Shown here: positions 34,567 to 43,642 of the stretch, piece after piece | How the letters are laid out: each line of letters opens with the position of its first letter | Position numbering within the stretch: the stretch's first letter is position 1 | Assembly (NCBI GenBank): GCA_027486415.1 | Contig: JAIXPC010000009.1 | Location: forward strand, 1 to 56,885 | DNA: 56,885 nucleotides | Origin: Sphingomonadales bacterium | GTDB taxonomy: Bacteria; Pseudomonadota; Alphaproteobacteria; Sphingomonadales; Sphingomonadaceae | Direction of reading: 5' to 3' | The notes under the pieces: model-generated | The model's database searches: none | Told to the model about the DNA's origin: nothing | What the model saw: only the letters and a program-made list of their open reading frames with translations | Position numbers and translations under genes: made by a program

Positions 34567-36023
34567 TTCTTCAGTTCGCGGGCCAGTGCCTTCTGCGTCT
34601 TCTCGCCATAGGGCGGCTTGAAGCCAGCCAGGCCGGCCAGGTCGATCTTGGGCTGGCTGTAGATCGCCTTGGGATGGCTGAATTCCTTGAAGCCATCGTG
34701 GCCGTGATAATTGCCCATGCCAGCCGGGCCGATGCCGCCGAACGGCAGATCTTCGGCGGAGACGTGGAAGATGACATCGTTCACCGTCACCCCGCCCGAG
34801 ATGGTGCGATCGAGGACGCGGCGCTGCTCCAGCTCGTCCTGCCCGAACCAATAGAGGCCCAGCGGCCGGTCGCGGCGTTTGATCTCGTCGATGGCGCCAT
34901 CGATGGCGTTGTAGGTGCGGACGGGCAAGAGCGGGCCAAAGATTTCCTCCTGCATCACCGTCATCTCGTCGGTGGCGCCGCGGATAATGTGCAGCGGCAT
35001 CTTGTTGGTGTTCTGCTTGGAGAAATCCTCGTTCGCCGGGTTCACCACCACCACGTCGGCCCCCTTGGCGCGGGCGTCGGCCACGTGCGCTTCCAGCCGC
35101 TCGCGGTGGCGGGCGCCCAGCACGCTGGTGTAATCCGGGTTGGCCAGCATGGTGGGATACAGCCTGGCCGTCGCCGCCTTCAGGCCCTCGACGATCTCGC
35201 CCTCCTTCTCTTGCGGCACCAGCAGATAATCGGGGGCGAGGCAGATCTGGCCGGCGTTCATCAGCTTGCCCATCGCCACGCGTTCGGTGGCGGCGGCGAC
35301 ATCGGCGGAGCGGCTGATGATGGTGGGCGACTTGCCGCCGAGTTCGAGCGTCAGCGGCACGAGGTTCTTGGCAGCAGCCGCCATGACGTGACGGGCAACG
35401 GACGTGGCCCCGGTGAAGATGATGTGATCGAACGCCAGTTCGGTGAAGGCGCGGCCCACTTCCGGCCCGCCGGTGATCACGGCGATCTCCGTCTGGTCGA
35501 AGGCGGCTTCAAGCACCTCCTTCATCAGCGCCGAGGTGTTCGGCGTATATTCGGATGGCTTGATCATCGCGCGGTTGCCGGCGGCCAGCACCCCGGCCAG
35601 CGGCGCAAAGGTCAGGTTCACCGGGAAATTCCACGGGCTGATGATGCCAACGACGCCCTTCGGCTGCCATTCCACCCGCGCCTTGGCGCCGAGCAGACCG
35701 AGCGGGAAGTCGAGCTTGCGCTTTTCCGGGCGCATCCAGGCGTCGAGATGCTTCAGCGCATGCTTGATCGGCTTCACGCTGGCCATGATGTCGGTGACGA
35801 GGCTGAGCTCGGTAGAGCGGTGGCCGAAATCCTCGCTCATCGCCGCGGCAAAGCGATCCTTGTTGGCCAGCACCACGTCCAGCGCCCGGTTGAGGCGGTC
35901 GCGGCGGATGGCAGCGCCCACCGGCAGTTCGGCGGTGAAGCTGGCGCGCTGCGCGTCCAGCACCGCCTTCATCGCGGCGGCATCGCGGGCGTCCCAGGCG
36001 GCAGTCTGTGCGGCGGTGGCCAT
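34563..36023 (-). CDS. Aldehyde dehydrogenase, coniferyl-aldehyde-dehydrogenase type
   Basis: A 486-residue NAD(P)-dependent dehydrogenase. Active-site parts: SPWNFPVNL, catalytic Glu in LELGGKSP, catalytic Cys in NAGQICLAPDY, EEIFGPLLPV. The C-terminal run SGGVTVNDVIFHVSAEDLPFGG and GNYHGHDGFKEFSH is that of class 3/coniferyl aldehyde dehydrogenases, which oxidise aromatic and medium aliphatic aldehydes. Start ATG 36023 follows GGGGAGA. It is divergent from the acyl-CoA ligase gene with a 138-base spacer and coupled to the GFA gene. Confidence 0.85.
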   Translation of the reverse strand: MATAAQTAAWDARDAAAMKAVLDAQRASFTAELPVGAAIRRDRLNRALDVVLANKDRFAAAMSEDFGHRSTELSLVTDIMASVKPIKHALKHLDAWMRPEKRKLDFPLGLLGAKARVEWQPKGVVGIISPWNFPVNLTFAPLAGVLAAGNRAMIKPSEYTPNTSALMKEVLEAAFDQTEIAVITGGPEVGRAFTELAFDHIIFTGATSVARHVMAAAAKNLVPLTLELGGKSPTIISRSADVAAATERVAMGKLMNAGQICLAPDYLLVPQEKEGEIVEGLKAATARLYPTMLANPDYTSVLGARHRERLEAHVADARAKGADVVVVNPANEDFSKQNTNKMPLHIIRGATDEMTVMQEEIFGPLLPVRTYNAIDGAIDEIKRRDRPLGLYWFGQDELEQRRVLDRTISGGVTVNDVIFHVSAEDLPFGGIGPAGMGNYHGHDGFKEFSHPKAIYSQPKIDLAGLAGFKPPYGEKTQKALARELKK

Positions 36024-36161
36024 GGCAAATCTCCCCATCGTGTGACGGCAGCCTATGCCGGGAATGGCCGCCCCTCAAGCCGCGCCGTTTCGTCAGGCTG
36101 GCGAAGGCGGAAAACTTGCGGCATCACTGTCGCAATTCAAAAGATCATCCTGGGGAATGAC

Positions 36162-37898
36162 ATGACCAACTGGCCAGCAATGTCGATTGCCGAAGCCCAC
36201 GCGCTGCTCACCGCGCCGGGGCAGCCGCTGGAAATGGAGACCGTGCTGATCCGGGGCCGGCCGACGCGGGTGTGGAAGAATGCGCCGCCCAGCCTGGCCC
36301 ACTGCTTTGCCGCCGGCCGCGCGCACGGTGACAAGGTGTTCCTGGTGCTGGACGAGGACCGGGTGACGTTCGAGGCCTTTGCCCGCGCCACGCTGGCGCT
36401 GGCCGAACAGCTGAAGGCCGATGGCCTGAAGAAGGGTGACCGCGTGGCGGTGGTGATGCGCAACCTGCCGGAATGGCCGGTCGCCTTCTATGCCGCCAGC
36501 CTCTGCGGTGCGATCGTCACGCCGCTGAACGCGTGGTGGACCGGCGGCGAACTGGAATATGGCCTGACCGACAGCGGCACCAAGATTTTGCTGATCGATG
36601 CCGAGCGTTACAACCGCATCGCCGGCCAGCTGCCGAACTGCCCTGATCTCGAGAAAATCTATGTCACCCGTGCCAGCGAGCTGGAGCTGGGCGATCCGCG
36701 CGCGGTGCGGCTGGAAAGCGTGATCGGCCCGCCCGGCAGCTGGGCGGGCCTGCCTGACCGTGCCATCCCGGCGGACGCGCTGGCGCTGCAGCCCGAGGAT
36801 GACGCGACGATCTTCTACACCAGCGGCACCACCGGCAAGCCCAAGGGCGCGCTGGGCACGCACCGCAACATCTGTTCCAACATCATGGCCAGCGCCAGCA
36901 GCGCCGCCCGCAGCTTCCTGCGCCGCGGCGAGCAGCCGCCGGCCGCCGACCCCGATGCGCCGCAGAAGGCGACCCTGCTTTCGGTGCCTTTCTTCCACGC
37001 CACCGGCTGCCACGCCGTGCTCAATCCCAGCATGGTCGCCGGCGTGAAGCTGGTACTGATGAAGAAATGGGACGTGGTCGAGGCCATGGGCCTGATCGAG
37101 CGCGAACGCTGCAATTCGGCCGGCGGCGTCCCCACCATCGCCTGGCAGATCCTGGAGCATCCCGATCGCCACAAGTACGACCTGTCGAGCCTCGATACCG
37201 TCAGCTACGGCGGCGCGCCCTCTGCGCCCGAACTCGTCCGCCAGATTGGCAGCCAGTTCAAGGCCAAGCCCGGCAACGGCTGGGGCATGACCGAGACCAG
37301 CGCCACCTTCACCCACCACATGGCCGAGGATTACGAGCACCGGCCTGACAGCTGCGGGCCTGCCGTTCCGGTGTGTGACCTGCAGGTGCGCGATGCCGAT
37401 GGCAAGGTGCTGGGGCCGAACCAGGTGGGTGAGCTTTATGGCTATGGCCCCAACGTGGTGAAGCTTTACTGGAACAAGCCCGAAGCCACGGCGGCGACCT
37501 TCATCGACGGCTGGGTGCGGACGGGTGACCTGGCCCGCATCGACGAGGAAGGCTTCTGCTTCATCATCGACCGCGCCAAGGACATGCTGATCCGGGGCGG
37601 CGAGAATATCTACTGCGTCGAGGTGGAGAACGCGCTTTACGAACACCCGGCGGTCATGGACGCGGCGCTGGTCGGCCGTCCGCACAAGACGCTGGGTGAG
37701 GAGCCGGTGGCGTTCGTGACGCTCAAGCCCGGCAGCGAGGCGACCGAGGAGGAATTGCGCGCCTTCGTCGCCGCGCGGCAGGCTGCGTTCAAGGTGCCGG
37801 TGGCGGTGCATTTCAGCCGCGAACCGCTGCCCCGCAACGCCAATGGCAAGATATTGAAGACGGAGTTGAAGAAGCAGGTGGCGGACGCGGCGGGCTGA
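36162..37898 (+). CDS. Class I adenylate-forming acyl-CoA ligase
   Basis: A 578-residue ANL-family enzyme that activates a carboxylic acid as the adenylate and transfers it to CoA. The P-loop is IFYTSGTTGKPKGALG; the A5-type motif GWGMTETS; the A7-A8 region GWVRTGDLARIDEEGFCFIIDRAKDMLIRGGENI; and the catalytic Lys in PRNANGKILKTEL. Substrate (fatty or aromatic acid) is not defined, though the divergent aldehyde dehydrogenase suggests it activates the acid that enzyme makes. Start ATG 36162 follows GGGGAA; the frame is open further upstream but only antisense to the dehydrogenase. Confidence 0.87.
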   Translation: MTNWPAMSIAEAHALLTAPGQPLEMETVLIRGRPTRVWKNAPPSLAHCFAAGRAHGDKVFLVLDEDRVTFEAFARATLALAEQLKADGLKKGDRVAVVMRNLPEWPVAFYAASLCGAIVTPLNAWWTGGELEYGLTDSGTKILLIDAERYNRIAGQLPNCPDLEKIYVTRASELELGDPRAVRLESVIGPPGSWAGLPDRAIPADALALQPEDDATIFYTSGTTGKPKGALGTHRNICSNIMASASSAARSFLRRGEQPPAADPDAPQKATLLSVPFFHATGCHAVLNPSMVAGVKLVLMKKWDVVEAMGLIERERCNSAGGVPTIAWQILEHPDRHKYDLSSLDTVSYGGAPSAPELVRQIGSQFKAKPGNGWGMTETSATFTHHMAEDYEHRPDSCGPAVPVCDLQVRDADGKVLGPNQVGELYGYGPNVVKLYWNKPEATAATFIDGWVRTGDLARIDEEGFCFIIDRAKDMLIRGGENIYCVEVENALYEHPAVMDAALVGRPHKTLGEEPVAFVTLKPGSEATEEELRAFVAARQAAFKVPVAVHFSREPLPRNANGKILKTELKKQVADAAG

Positions 37899-37963
37899 GG
37901 CTGGACTTAGTGACGGTTGCAGCTATGGAGGCGGCGCGCACCACAGCCCGGAAAGCCTGAGCC

Positions 37964-38617
37964 ATGAAATTCTTTGCCGATACCGCCGACGTTGCCGACA
38001 TCGCCGATCTGGCCGCCACCGGCCTGATGGACGGGGTGACGACCAACCCCAGCCTGATTGCCAAGTCGGGCCGCAACTTCCTCGAGGTCGTCAAGGAAAT
38101 CTGCGGGCTGGTCGATGGCCCGGTGTCGGCGGAGGTGGTCGCGCTCGATCACGCCACGATGATGAAGGAAGCCGCCGTGTTGCGCGATCTGGCGCCCAAC
38201 ATCTGCGTGAAGCTGCCGCTGACCATCGATGGCCTGAAGACCTGCAAGGCGCTTTCGGCCGAGGGCGTGAAGACCAACGTGACCCTGTGCTTTTCGGCCA
38301 ACCAGGCGCTGCTCGCTGCCAAGGCCGGCGCCACCTACATCTCGCCGTTCGTCGGCCGGTTGGACGACATCGGCCACGACGGGATGGAGCTGATCCAGGA
38401 TATCCGCACCATCTATGACAATTATGATTTCAAGACCGAGATCCTGGTCGCCAGCGTCCGCAGCCCGGTGCACGTGCTGGCCGCGGCCCGCATCGGCGCC
38501 GATGTTGCCACCATGCCGCCGGCGGTGATCCGTGCGCTGGCCGGCCATGCACTGACCGACAAGGGCCTGGCCGCGTTCATGGCCGACTGGGCCAAGACCG
38601 GGCAATCGATCCTGTGA
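37964..38617 (+). CDS. fsa: Fructose-6-phosphate aldolase (transaldolase family)
   Basis: A 217-residue TIM barrel of the short transaldolase type. [32 protein letters not shown] and [16 protein letters not shown] (Schiff-base Lys) and the C-terminal segment [30 protein letters not shown] are the FSA/TalC signatures. It interconverts dihydroxyacetone/glyceraldehyde phosphate and F6P, or acts as transaldolase in the pentose phosphate pathway; sequence alone does not separate the two. A recombinase gene follows at once. Confidence 0.88.
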   Translation: MKFFADTADVADIADLAATGLMDGVTTNPSLIAKSGRNFLEVVKEICGLVDGPVSAEVVALDHATMMKEAAVLRDLAPNICVKLPLTIDGLKTCKALSAEGVKTNVTLCFSANQALLAAKAGATYISPFVGRLDDIGHDGMELIQDIRTIYDNYDFKTEILVASVRSPVHVLAAARIGADVATMPPAVIRALAGHALTDKGLAAFMADWAKTGQSIL

Positions 38618-38678
38618 TGGCAATCCCCTGACCGCAGCCGGCGAGCCTCTGGCGGGCCTGATCGCCCGCTTCCTCGCC

Positions 38679-39551
38679 ATGTGCAGCGACCAGCGGCGGA
38701 TGTCGCCCCATAGCATCCGCGCCTATGGCCTGACGCTGGAGCGGTTCGACGATTTCCTGGGCCAGCATCTGGGCGGCGCGGTGAACGGCGGCCGGCTGGC
38801 AACACTGGTGCCAGCCGATCTGCGCGCCTTTCTCGCGATGCGGCGCAGCGAGGGGCTGGCGGCGTCATCGCTCGCGCGTGAGGTGTCGGCCCTGCAGGGC
38901 TTTTTCGGCTGGGCGCGGCGCAGCGAGGGGCTGGCCTGCGATGCCATTGCTGCGCTGAAGGCCCCGCGCCAGCCCCGCCGCCTGCCGCGCGCCGTCAGCC
39001 CGGCAGACGTGCGGCAGCTGGTGGACGTGGTGGGCGATGCCGCGCGGGAGCCGTGGCTGGCGGCGCGCGATACCGCCGTGCTGCTGCTGCTGTACGGCGC
39101 GGGCCTGCGGATCGGGGAGGCGTTGTCGCTCACCGGCGCAGCGCTGCCGCTGGGCGAGGTGATCGCCGTCACCGGCAAGCGGGCGAAGACGCGCACTGTG
39201 CCCCTGCTGCCGCAGGTGCGCGCCGCCATTGACGATTATGTGCGGCAGTGCCCGTTTGCCCTTGATGCGAAGGCGCCGTTGTTTCGCGGGGTGAAGGGCG
39301 GGGCGCTTGATCCCGGCACGGTGCGGCGCAGCGTTCAGGCGGCACGGGCAGCGTTGGGCCTGCCGGCCAGCGCCACCCCGCACGCGCTGCGGCACAGTTT
39401 TGCCACCCATCTGCTGGCGCGCGGTGCGGATCTCAGGCAGCTGCAGGAACTGCTTGGCCACGCCAGCCTGTCGTCAACGCAGATTTATACGGCCGTCGAT
39501 GCGGCGCAGTTGCTCGATGCGTGGGCGGCGGCGCACCCGCGCGCCGATTGA
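38679..39551 (+). CDS. xerC: Tyrosine recombinase XerC
   Basis: A 290-residue (from ATG) site-specific recombinase. Core-binding SAM-like domain at the N-terminus (MSPHSIRAYGLTLERFDDFL). Catalytic residues are all present: Arg in YGAGLRIGEALSL, Lys in GKRAKTRTVPL, His-x-x-Arg in HALRHSFATHLLARG, His in LLGHASLSSTQIYT and the nucleophile Tyr. It resolves chromosome dimers at dif together with XerD. The start is uncertain: homology (LAGLIARFLAM) begins upstream of ATG 38679, which lacks a Shine-Dalgarno, and no ATG/GTG/TTG is in frame there; a CTG (38628 or 38649) is possible. Confidence 0.85.
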   Translation: MCSDQRRMSPHSIRAYGLTLERFDDFLGQHLGGAVNGGRLATLVPADLRAFLAMRRSEGLAASSLAREVSALQGFFGWARRSEGLACDAIAALKAPRQPRRLPRAVSPADVRQLVDVVGDAAREPWLAARDTAVLLLLYGAGLRIGEALSLTGAALPLGEVIAVTGKRAKTRTVPLLPQVRAAIDDYVRQCPFALDAKAPLFRGVKGGALDPGTVRRSVQAARAALGLPASATPHALRHSFATHLLARGADLRQLQELLGHASLSSTQIYTAVDAAQLLDAWAAAHPRAD

Positions 39552-39569
39552 GATCAGGCCTGCGACGCC

Positions 39570-39977
39570 TCAGGCGCCGGGGCGCCAGGCGCGGCGGGTA
39601 TAGGTGAGGGTGACGGGCTGCACCGGCACGAACAGCAGGAAGAATTCCGGATCGTAGGTGACGGTGAGATCCACGAACGCGCGCCCGTTTGCCGCGCCCG
39701 GCGTGATGGTCATCGTGGGTGCTTCACTGGCGGTCATGCCGAACAGGCGGTTGTTGAAACTGGCCTGGATGGTGGCATCGTCGCGGGCCGGCCACAGGGT
39801 CGCCGTGCGCGCCGCTTCGCCAAGGCCGTTCTGCAGACCGGAGCGCGCCCAGTAGAAGCGCCCGAGATTGAGCACGGCAAAGATCAGGGTCAGCCACAAC
39901 GGCAGGGTGAGTGAAAATTCGGCAAGCGTGGCCCCGCGGCGATCGCGGCGCAGGCGGCGGGCGATGGCGAGGATCAT
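39570..39977 (-). CDS. TadE-like pseudopilin-type protein
   Basis: A 135-residue protein with the TadE/TadG N-terminus: basic head (ARRLRRDRRGATLAEFSLTLPLWLTLIFAVLNLGR), Gly/Ala-Glu motif followed by one membrane helix, then a periplasmic domain. In Tad systems these minor pilins are processed at the E-containing motif. It overlaps the next upstream gene by ATGA and is the last of three. It converges on xerC. Confidence 0.82.
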   Translation of the reverse strand: MILAIARRLRRDRRGATLAEFSLTLPLWLTLIFAVLNLGRFYWARSGLQNGLGEAARTATLWPARDDATIQASFNNRLFGMTASEAPTMTITPGAANGRAFVDLTVTYDPEFFLLFVPVQPVTLTYTRRAWRPGA

Positions 39978-40435
39978 TGGACGCGCACCGCAGCATCGCC
40001 AAGGATGCGATAACCATTGCCGGATCGCCCGGTGGACAGCAGGCCGCCCCAGTTGAACACCGGATCATAAGTGCCCACCAGCCGGATCGACACGTAGCGC
40101 GCGCGTTGCTGGCCGTTGCAATTGGTGGTGAGCGACGCCTGCCGCACCCCGCCGCATTCCAGCCAGTTGTCGAGCACGGCGCTTTGCAGCGGCCGGCCAT
40201 ATGCCGCCCGCGCATCGGCGAGGGCAAAGCTGTAATCGGTGGCGACCCCGCGCCGGTTGGCAACCGATTCGATGCCGCGCTGGGCGGCCTGTTCCAGTTG
40301 CAGGCGGGCCAGCCACGCACCGGAAAAATCCAGCGCGGCGAGCAGCATGCCGCCCACCACCGGAGTGATCAGTGCCATTTCCATGGCGGCAGCGCCGCGC
40401 CGGTCGCGGCCAAGGCCGAACAGCTGGCGCATCAT
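39974..40435 (-). CDS. TadE-like pseudopilin-type protein
   Basis: A 153-residue relative of the preceding gene's product: RDRRGAAAMEMALITPVVGGMLLAALDFSGAW gives the basic head, Glu and single helix; the periplasmic part contains two cysteines (LECGG, TNCNG) likely to form a disulfide. Four-base overlaps on both sides place it in the middle of a tadG-tadE-tadE operon. Confidence 0.82.
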   Translation of the reverse strand: MMRQLFGLGRDRRGAAAMEMALITPVVGGMLLAALDFSGAWLARLQLEQAAQRGIESVANRRGVATDYSFALADARAAYGRPLQSAVLDNWLECGGVRQASLTTNCNGQQRARYVSIRLVGTYDPVFNWGGLLSTGRSGNGYRILGDAAVRVQ

Positions 40436-41718
40436 CCCATCAACCTCACCATGGTGCCAAGGAACGCCCCTGACCCCGAATTGGCCGGACAGACATTGGT
40501 GATGTTGCTGTTGCCGGTGAACACGAAGCGGTGTGCCACCATCTGCAGGCAGTTGATGTTCATGCCCGACGTGCCGTTGAAGGTCATCTGGCTCTTGGGC
40601 GCATAGATCGCCCCCTGCAGGCGGGACGTTGCGTTGCCATTGATCTGGATGGTTTCCCCCAGCGTCTGGGCGCGGCGATCCTGATAGAACAGGATCCCCC
40701 TGAAGGTGCCGCTGTTGGGCGCCGTCAGGTTGAGCGTGGCACCGCCGTTGATGTTCATGCCGGCCACGAGGTTGGATTCGCCGCTCGCTGGCGGGTTGGA
40801 CATGGTCAGCACGATGGTGACACCGGTGCCGTTGACCCGACCCTGCGCGCCGACGTTGAAGCCCAGATTCTTGTTCTGGTTGTTCCCCGACGCCCGGCCA
40901 TCGATGTAGTAGACGCCGGGGGCAAGGTTGGCCGTGCCCTGGATGTCCATGCCGCGATAGACGCCCGGCGACAGGTTGCGCGTCTGGTTCGATCGCACGT
41001 CGCCATTGTTGGCCGAATTGGGGATCGCAGGTGTCGGCAGGCCGGCATAGGGATCGCGCTGCGATACGCTGTAGGGCTGGAACGTGGTGCCGGCCGTGAA
41101 CACGTTGGAACGGTTGTCGACATTGCCGACCGCCGATACCGGGGTGGCGGTGATCTGCGCGCTGCCCTGGCCGTTGATGGCCGGTTCGCCGCTGCTGTTG
41201 CTGTGCATGCCGCAGCCGGCATTCACCGTGGTGTTGCCGCTGTTGGTGATGCCAAGGCTGTTGCTGCTGTCCAGCGCCAGGATGCAGAACTGGCCATCCT
41301 GCACCAGCCCCGCGGTGGCCTCCACGCTGATCGGCACGCCGCGGCCCATGAAAAAGCCGGTGAAGGGCAGCCGCGCCGTGCTGGCCAGCCGCACCCGCAC
41401 CACCAGCGGATCGCCGGCAAAGGGCCCGCTGGAGGGGCCGTTTTCAATGACGGGCGCGGCGGTGAGCCGGAAATTGTTGTTGTTGGCGAGATCGGCGGTG
41501 ACAGTCTGGGACACGTTGCGATTCTGCGACAGGGCATAGGCCCCCGCCAGCGCGGCGCTGTCCACCTGGCGCTGCAATGCCCGGCGCATCAGAGTCCACT
41601 GGATGGTATCACTGGCCAGACCTGCCGTCCCGATCAGCACCGGCATCAGCAGGGCGGTCATTGTTGCCAGACTGCCGGCCCGATCCGCGATCAGGCCGTT
41701 CCCCTTACGACCGAACAT
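40432..41718 (-). CDS. TadG-like protein with a repetitive periplasmic domain
   Basis: A 428-residue protein. Residues 1-80 are the Tad N-terminal domain (DRAGSLATMTALLMPVLIGTAGLASDTIQWTLMRRALQRQVDSAALAGAYAL), with one helix. Residues about 150-420 are rich in Asn, Gly, Thr and Ser in a repeating pattern (NTTVNAGCGMHSNSS, INGQGSAQITATPVS, NINGGATLNLTAPNSG), like a beta-helix or adhesin, without a von Willebrand A domain. Start ATG 41718 has AAGGTTGA 7 bases upstream. It heads the operon, behind an unusually AT-rich spacer. Confidence 0.78.
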   Translation of the reverse strand: MFGRKGNGLIADRAGSLATMTALLMPVLIGTAGLASDTIQWTLMRRALQRQVDSAALAGAYALSQNRNVSQTVTADLANNNNFRLTAAPVIENGPSSGPFAGDPLVVRVRLASTARLPFTGFFMGRGVPISVEATAGLVQDGQFCILALDSSNSLGITNSGNTTVNAGCGMHSNSSGEPAINGQGSAQITATPVSAVGNVDNRSNVFTAGTTFQPYSVSQRDPYAGLPTPAIPNSANNGDVRSNQTRNLSPGVYRGMDIQGTANLAPGVYYIDGRASGNNQNKNLGFNVGAQGRVNGTGVTIVLTMSNPPASGESNLVAGMNINGGATLNLTAPNSGTFRGILFYQDRRAQTLGETIQINGNATSRLQGAIYAPKSQMTFNGTSGMNINCLQMVAHRFVFTGNSNITNVCPANSGSGAFLGTMVRLMG

Positions 41719-41934
41719 CGAATTTCAACCTTTTAAACAACCGGAAAATTCAGGTTGTCTATTTAACATTATTTGTCCGATTCGCAACCATCTTGGATTT
41801 CATTGTTTGTTTACCATTCTTTCGCCTAAATTTACTTAATTCTTGATGACTGGATTTGCCGCACGACTCTGCTGCCAACTGTGGCCGGGTTTCCGGCTTG
41901 ACTGGCAATCGTCACTGCCCGAAGGCAGGCGATC
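41719..41934. promoter_or_regulatory. AT-rich divergent spacer with an inverted repeat
   Basis: The 216 bases between tadG-like and symporter genes contain the most AT-rich stretch of the window (about 41725-41845). It includes the inverted repeat ACAACC-(10)-GGTTGT (41737-41758) and several TTAA tetramers, but none at the TTAA-N7-TTAA spacing of a CtrA box. It probably holds both divergent promoters; individual boxes are not assigned. Confidence 0.4.
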
Positions 41935-43185
41935 ATGACGCCCACGAACTCGCTGACCCGCTGGATCCTGATTGGCCTTGTGGCGGGGCTGGCCACAGGC
42001 TGGGCCATCAACGTCAGCGTGCCGGCCGATCAGGCCAAGCAGGTCGCCGAATATCTGTCGATCGTCACCGACGTGTTCCTGCGCCTGATCAAGATGATCA
42101 TCGCACCGCTGGTGCTGGCGACGTTGACAGTGGGCATCGCCCACATGGGATCGGGCGGCGCCGTGGGCCGCACCTTTGTCCGCACGCTGGCCTGGTTCAT
42201 CGCGGCGAGCGTGTTCAGCCTTGGCCTCGGCATCCTGATGGTCAATCTCCTGGCCCCCGGCGTCGGCGTCGGGCTGGCGCTGCCCGCGGTGGATTCCGCC
42301 TCGGGCGTCGCAACCAAGGCCTTCAACCTGAAGGACTTCATTGGCCACATCTTCCCGAAATCGATCATCGAGGCGATGGCCACCAACGAAGTGCTGCAAA
42401 TCGTCATCTTCAGCCTGTTTGCCGGCGTGGCGCTGATCCAGATGGGCGACAAGGCCAAGGTCATCAACGACGGGCTGGATGCCATCATGCACATGATGCT
42501 GGTGATCACCGGCTATGTGATGAAGGTGGCGCCGTTTGCGGTGTTTGCCGCCATCGCCTCGTCGATCGCGGTGGAGGGGCTGGGCATCCTCCTCACCTTC
42601 GGCAAGTTCGTCGGCGGCTTCTATCTCGCACTGGCCGTGCTGTGGCTGTTCCTGCTGGGGGCAGGGGCGTTCGTCCTCGGATTCGGCGAGGTGCGCCGCC
42701 TGATCCCCGAAATCCGCGAGCCGTTCCTGATCACCTTTGCCACCGCCTCGTCGGAAGCCGCCTATCCCAAGCTGCTGGCCTCGCTGGAGCGTTATGGCGT
42801 CCCCGGCCGCATCGCCTCGTTCGTGCTGCCGCTGGGCTACAGCTTCAACCTTGATGGTTCGATGATGTACTGCGCCTTTGCCAGCATCTTCATCGCGCAG
42901 GCCTATGGCATCGATCTTTCGCTGGGCCAGGAAATTGCCATGCTGGGCCTGTTGATGATCACGTCGAAGGGCATTGCCGGTGTGCCGCGCGCGAGCCTCG
43001 TGGTGATCGCGGCGACCCTGCCTTATTTCAACATTCCCGAAGCCGGCCTGCTGCTGATCCTGGCCGTCGATCACTTCCTCGACATGGGGCGCAGCGCCAC
43101 CAACGTCATCGGCAATGCCGTTGCCACGGCGGTGATCGCCAAGTGGGATGCGGGCACGACCGACAGCGCGCCGCCCGCAGCCTAG
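41935..43185 (+). CDS. Dicarboxylate/amino acid:cation symporter (DAACS)
   Basis: A 416-residue inner-membrane transporter of the GltP/DctA family. It has the expected eight helices and two re-entrant loops. Signatures: FLRLIKMIIAPLVLATLTVGIAHM near the start, ITFATASSEAAYPKLL (serine-rich loop HP1), PLGYSFNLDGSMMYCAFASIF (NMDGT-like), ITSKGIAGVPRASLVV (HP2) and DHFLDMGRSATNVIGNAVAT (helix 8 substrate-binding Asp and Asn). Substrate is glutamate/aspartate or C4-dicarboxylate. The stop shares the palindrome CTAG with the convergent gene. Confidence 0.92.
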   Translation: MTPTNSLTRWILIGLVAGLATGWAINVSVPADQAKQVAEYLSIVTDVFLRLIKMIIAPLVLATLTVGIAHMGSGGAVGRTFVRTLAWFIAASVFSLGLGILMVNLLAPGVGVGLALPAVDSASGVATKAFNLKDFIGHIFPKSIIEAMATNEVLQIVIFSLFAGVALIQMGDKAKVINDGLDAIMHMMLVITGYVMKVAPFAVFAAIASSIAVEGLGILLTFGKFVGGFYLALAVLWLFLLGAGAFVLGFGEVRRLIPEIREPFLITFATASSEAAYPKLLASLERYGVPGRIASFVLPLGYSFNLDGSMMYCAFASIFIAQAYGIDLSLGQEIAMLGLLMITSKGIAGVPRASLVVIAATLPYFNIPEAGLLLILAVDHFLDMGRSATNVIGNAVATAVIAKWDAGTTDSAPPAA

Positions 43186-43577
43186 TCCTTGCCGGGCGGC
43201 ACCGCGGTTTCCCGCCCCGGATAACGTTCATCCAGTTCACGGATCAGCGCCTCGGCATGCTGCGGATCGACGACGCGCAGCAGGGCATCGATCTTGTCCT
43301 CCACCCGGTCGCCTTCCTCCTTGGATTGCGGCGATCCGATGTGCAGCAGCACCGCCAGCCCGGCGACCTGCCAGATCAACTGCAGGAACTCCGACTGCCA
43401 GTTCTCGAACGTGTCGCGCAGCATCTCGATCAGGTAGGGGCCGGTGTCCACCGGTTGGCCGTGCGCCTGCTGCTGATCGACATAGGCCAGCCAGCCGAAC
43501 ACCCAGTGCAGCACCAGCGAGAACAGGAAGAACCCCAGTGTTACCCAGGCAAAGCCATATTTGCGCCAGATCGACAT
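43182..43577 (-). CDS. Small membrane protein (DUF6766-like)
   Basis: A 131-residue protein with two hydrophobic segments: WVTLGFFLFSLVLHWVFGWLAYV near the start and FLQLIWQVAGLAVLLHIG in the middle, then a charged tail (DRVEDKIDALLRVV...ELDERYPG). It matches a common alphaproteobacterial family of unknown function. Start ATG 43577 has GGAGTGAGG upstream. Its stop overlaps that of the symporter gene. Confidence 0.7.
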   Translation of the reverse strand: MSIWRKYGFAWVTLGFFLFSLVLHWVFGWLAYVDQQQAHGQPVDTGPYLIEMLRDTFENWQSEFLQLIWQVAGLAVLLHIGSPQSKEEGDRVEDKIDALLRVVDPQHAEALIRELDERYPGRETAVPPGKD

Positions 43578-43642
43578 CGCCTCACTCCACTTGATCTGTC
43601 CTCGCCAAGGGAATGCGTGGGCGGCCAAGCGGTTGCGCGGGT

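Noticed and set aside
34674-36161. Open frame extending the acyl-CoA ligase gene upstream (total 1074 residues)
   Set aside because: It is antisense to the aldehyde dehydrogenase, has no domain, and a good ribosome-binding site stands at ATG 36162.
41719-41860. CtrA or GcrA boxes in the AT-rich spacer
   Set aside because: TTAA tetramers occur, but none with the required 7-base spacing; AT content alone explains them.
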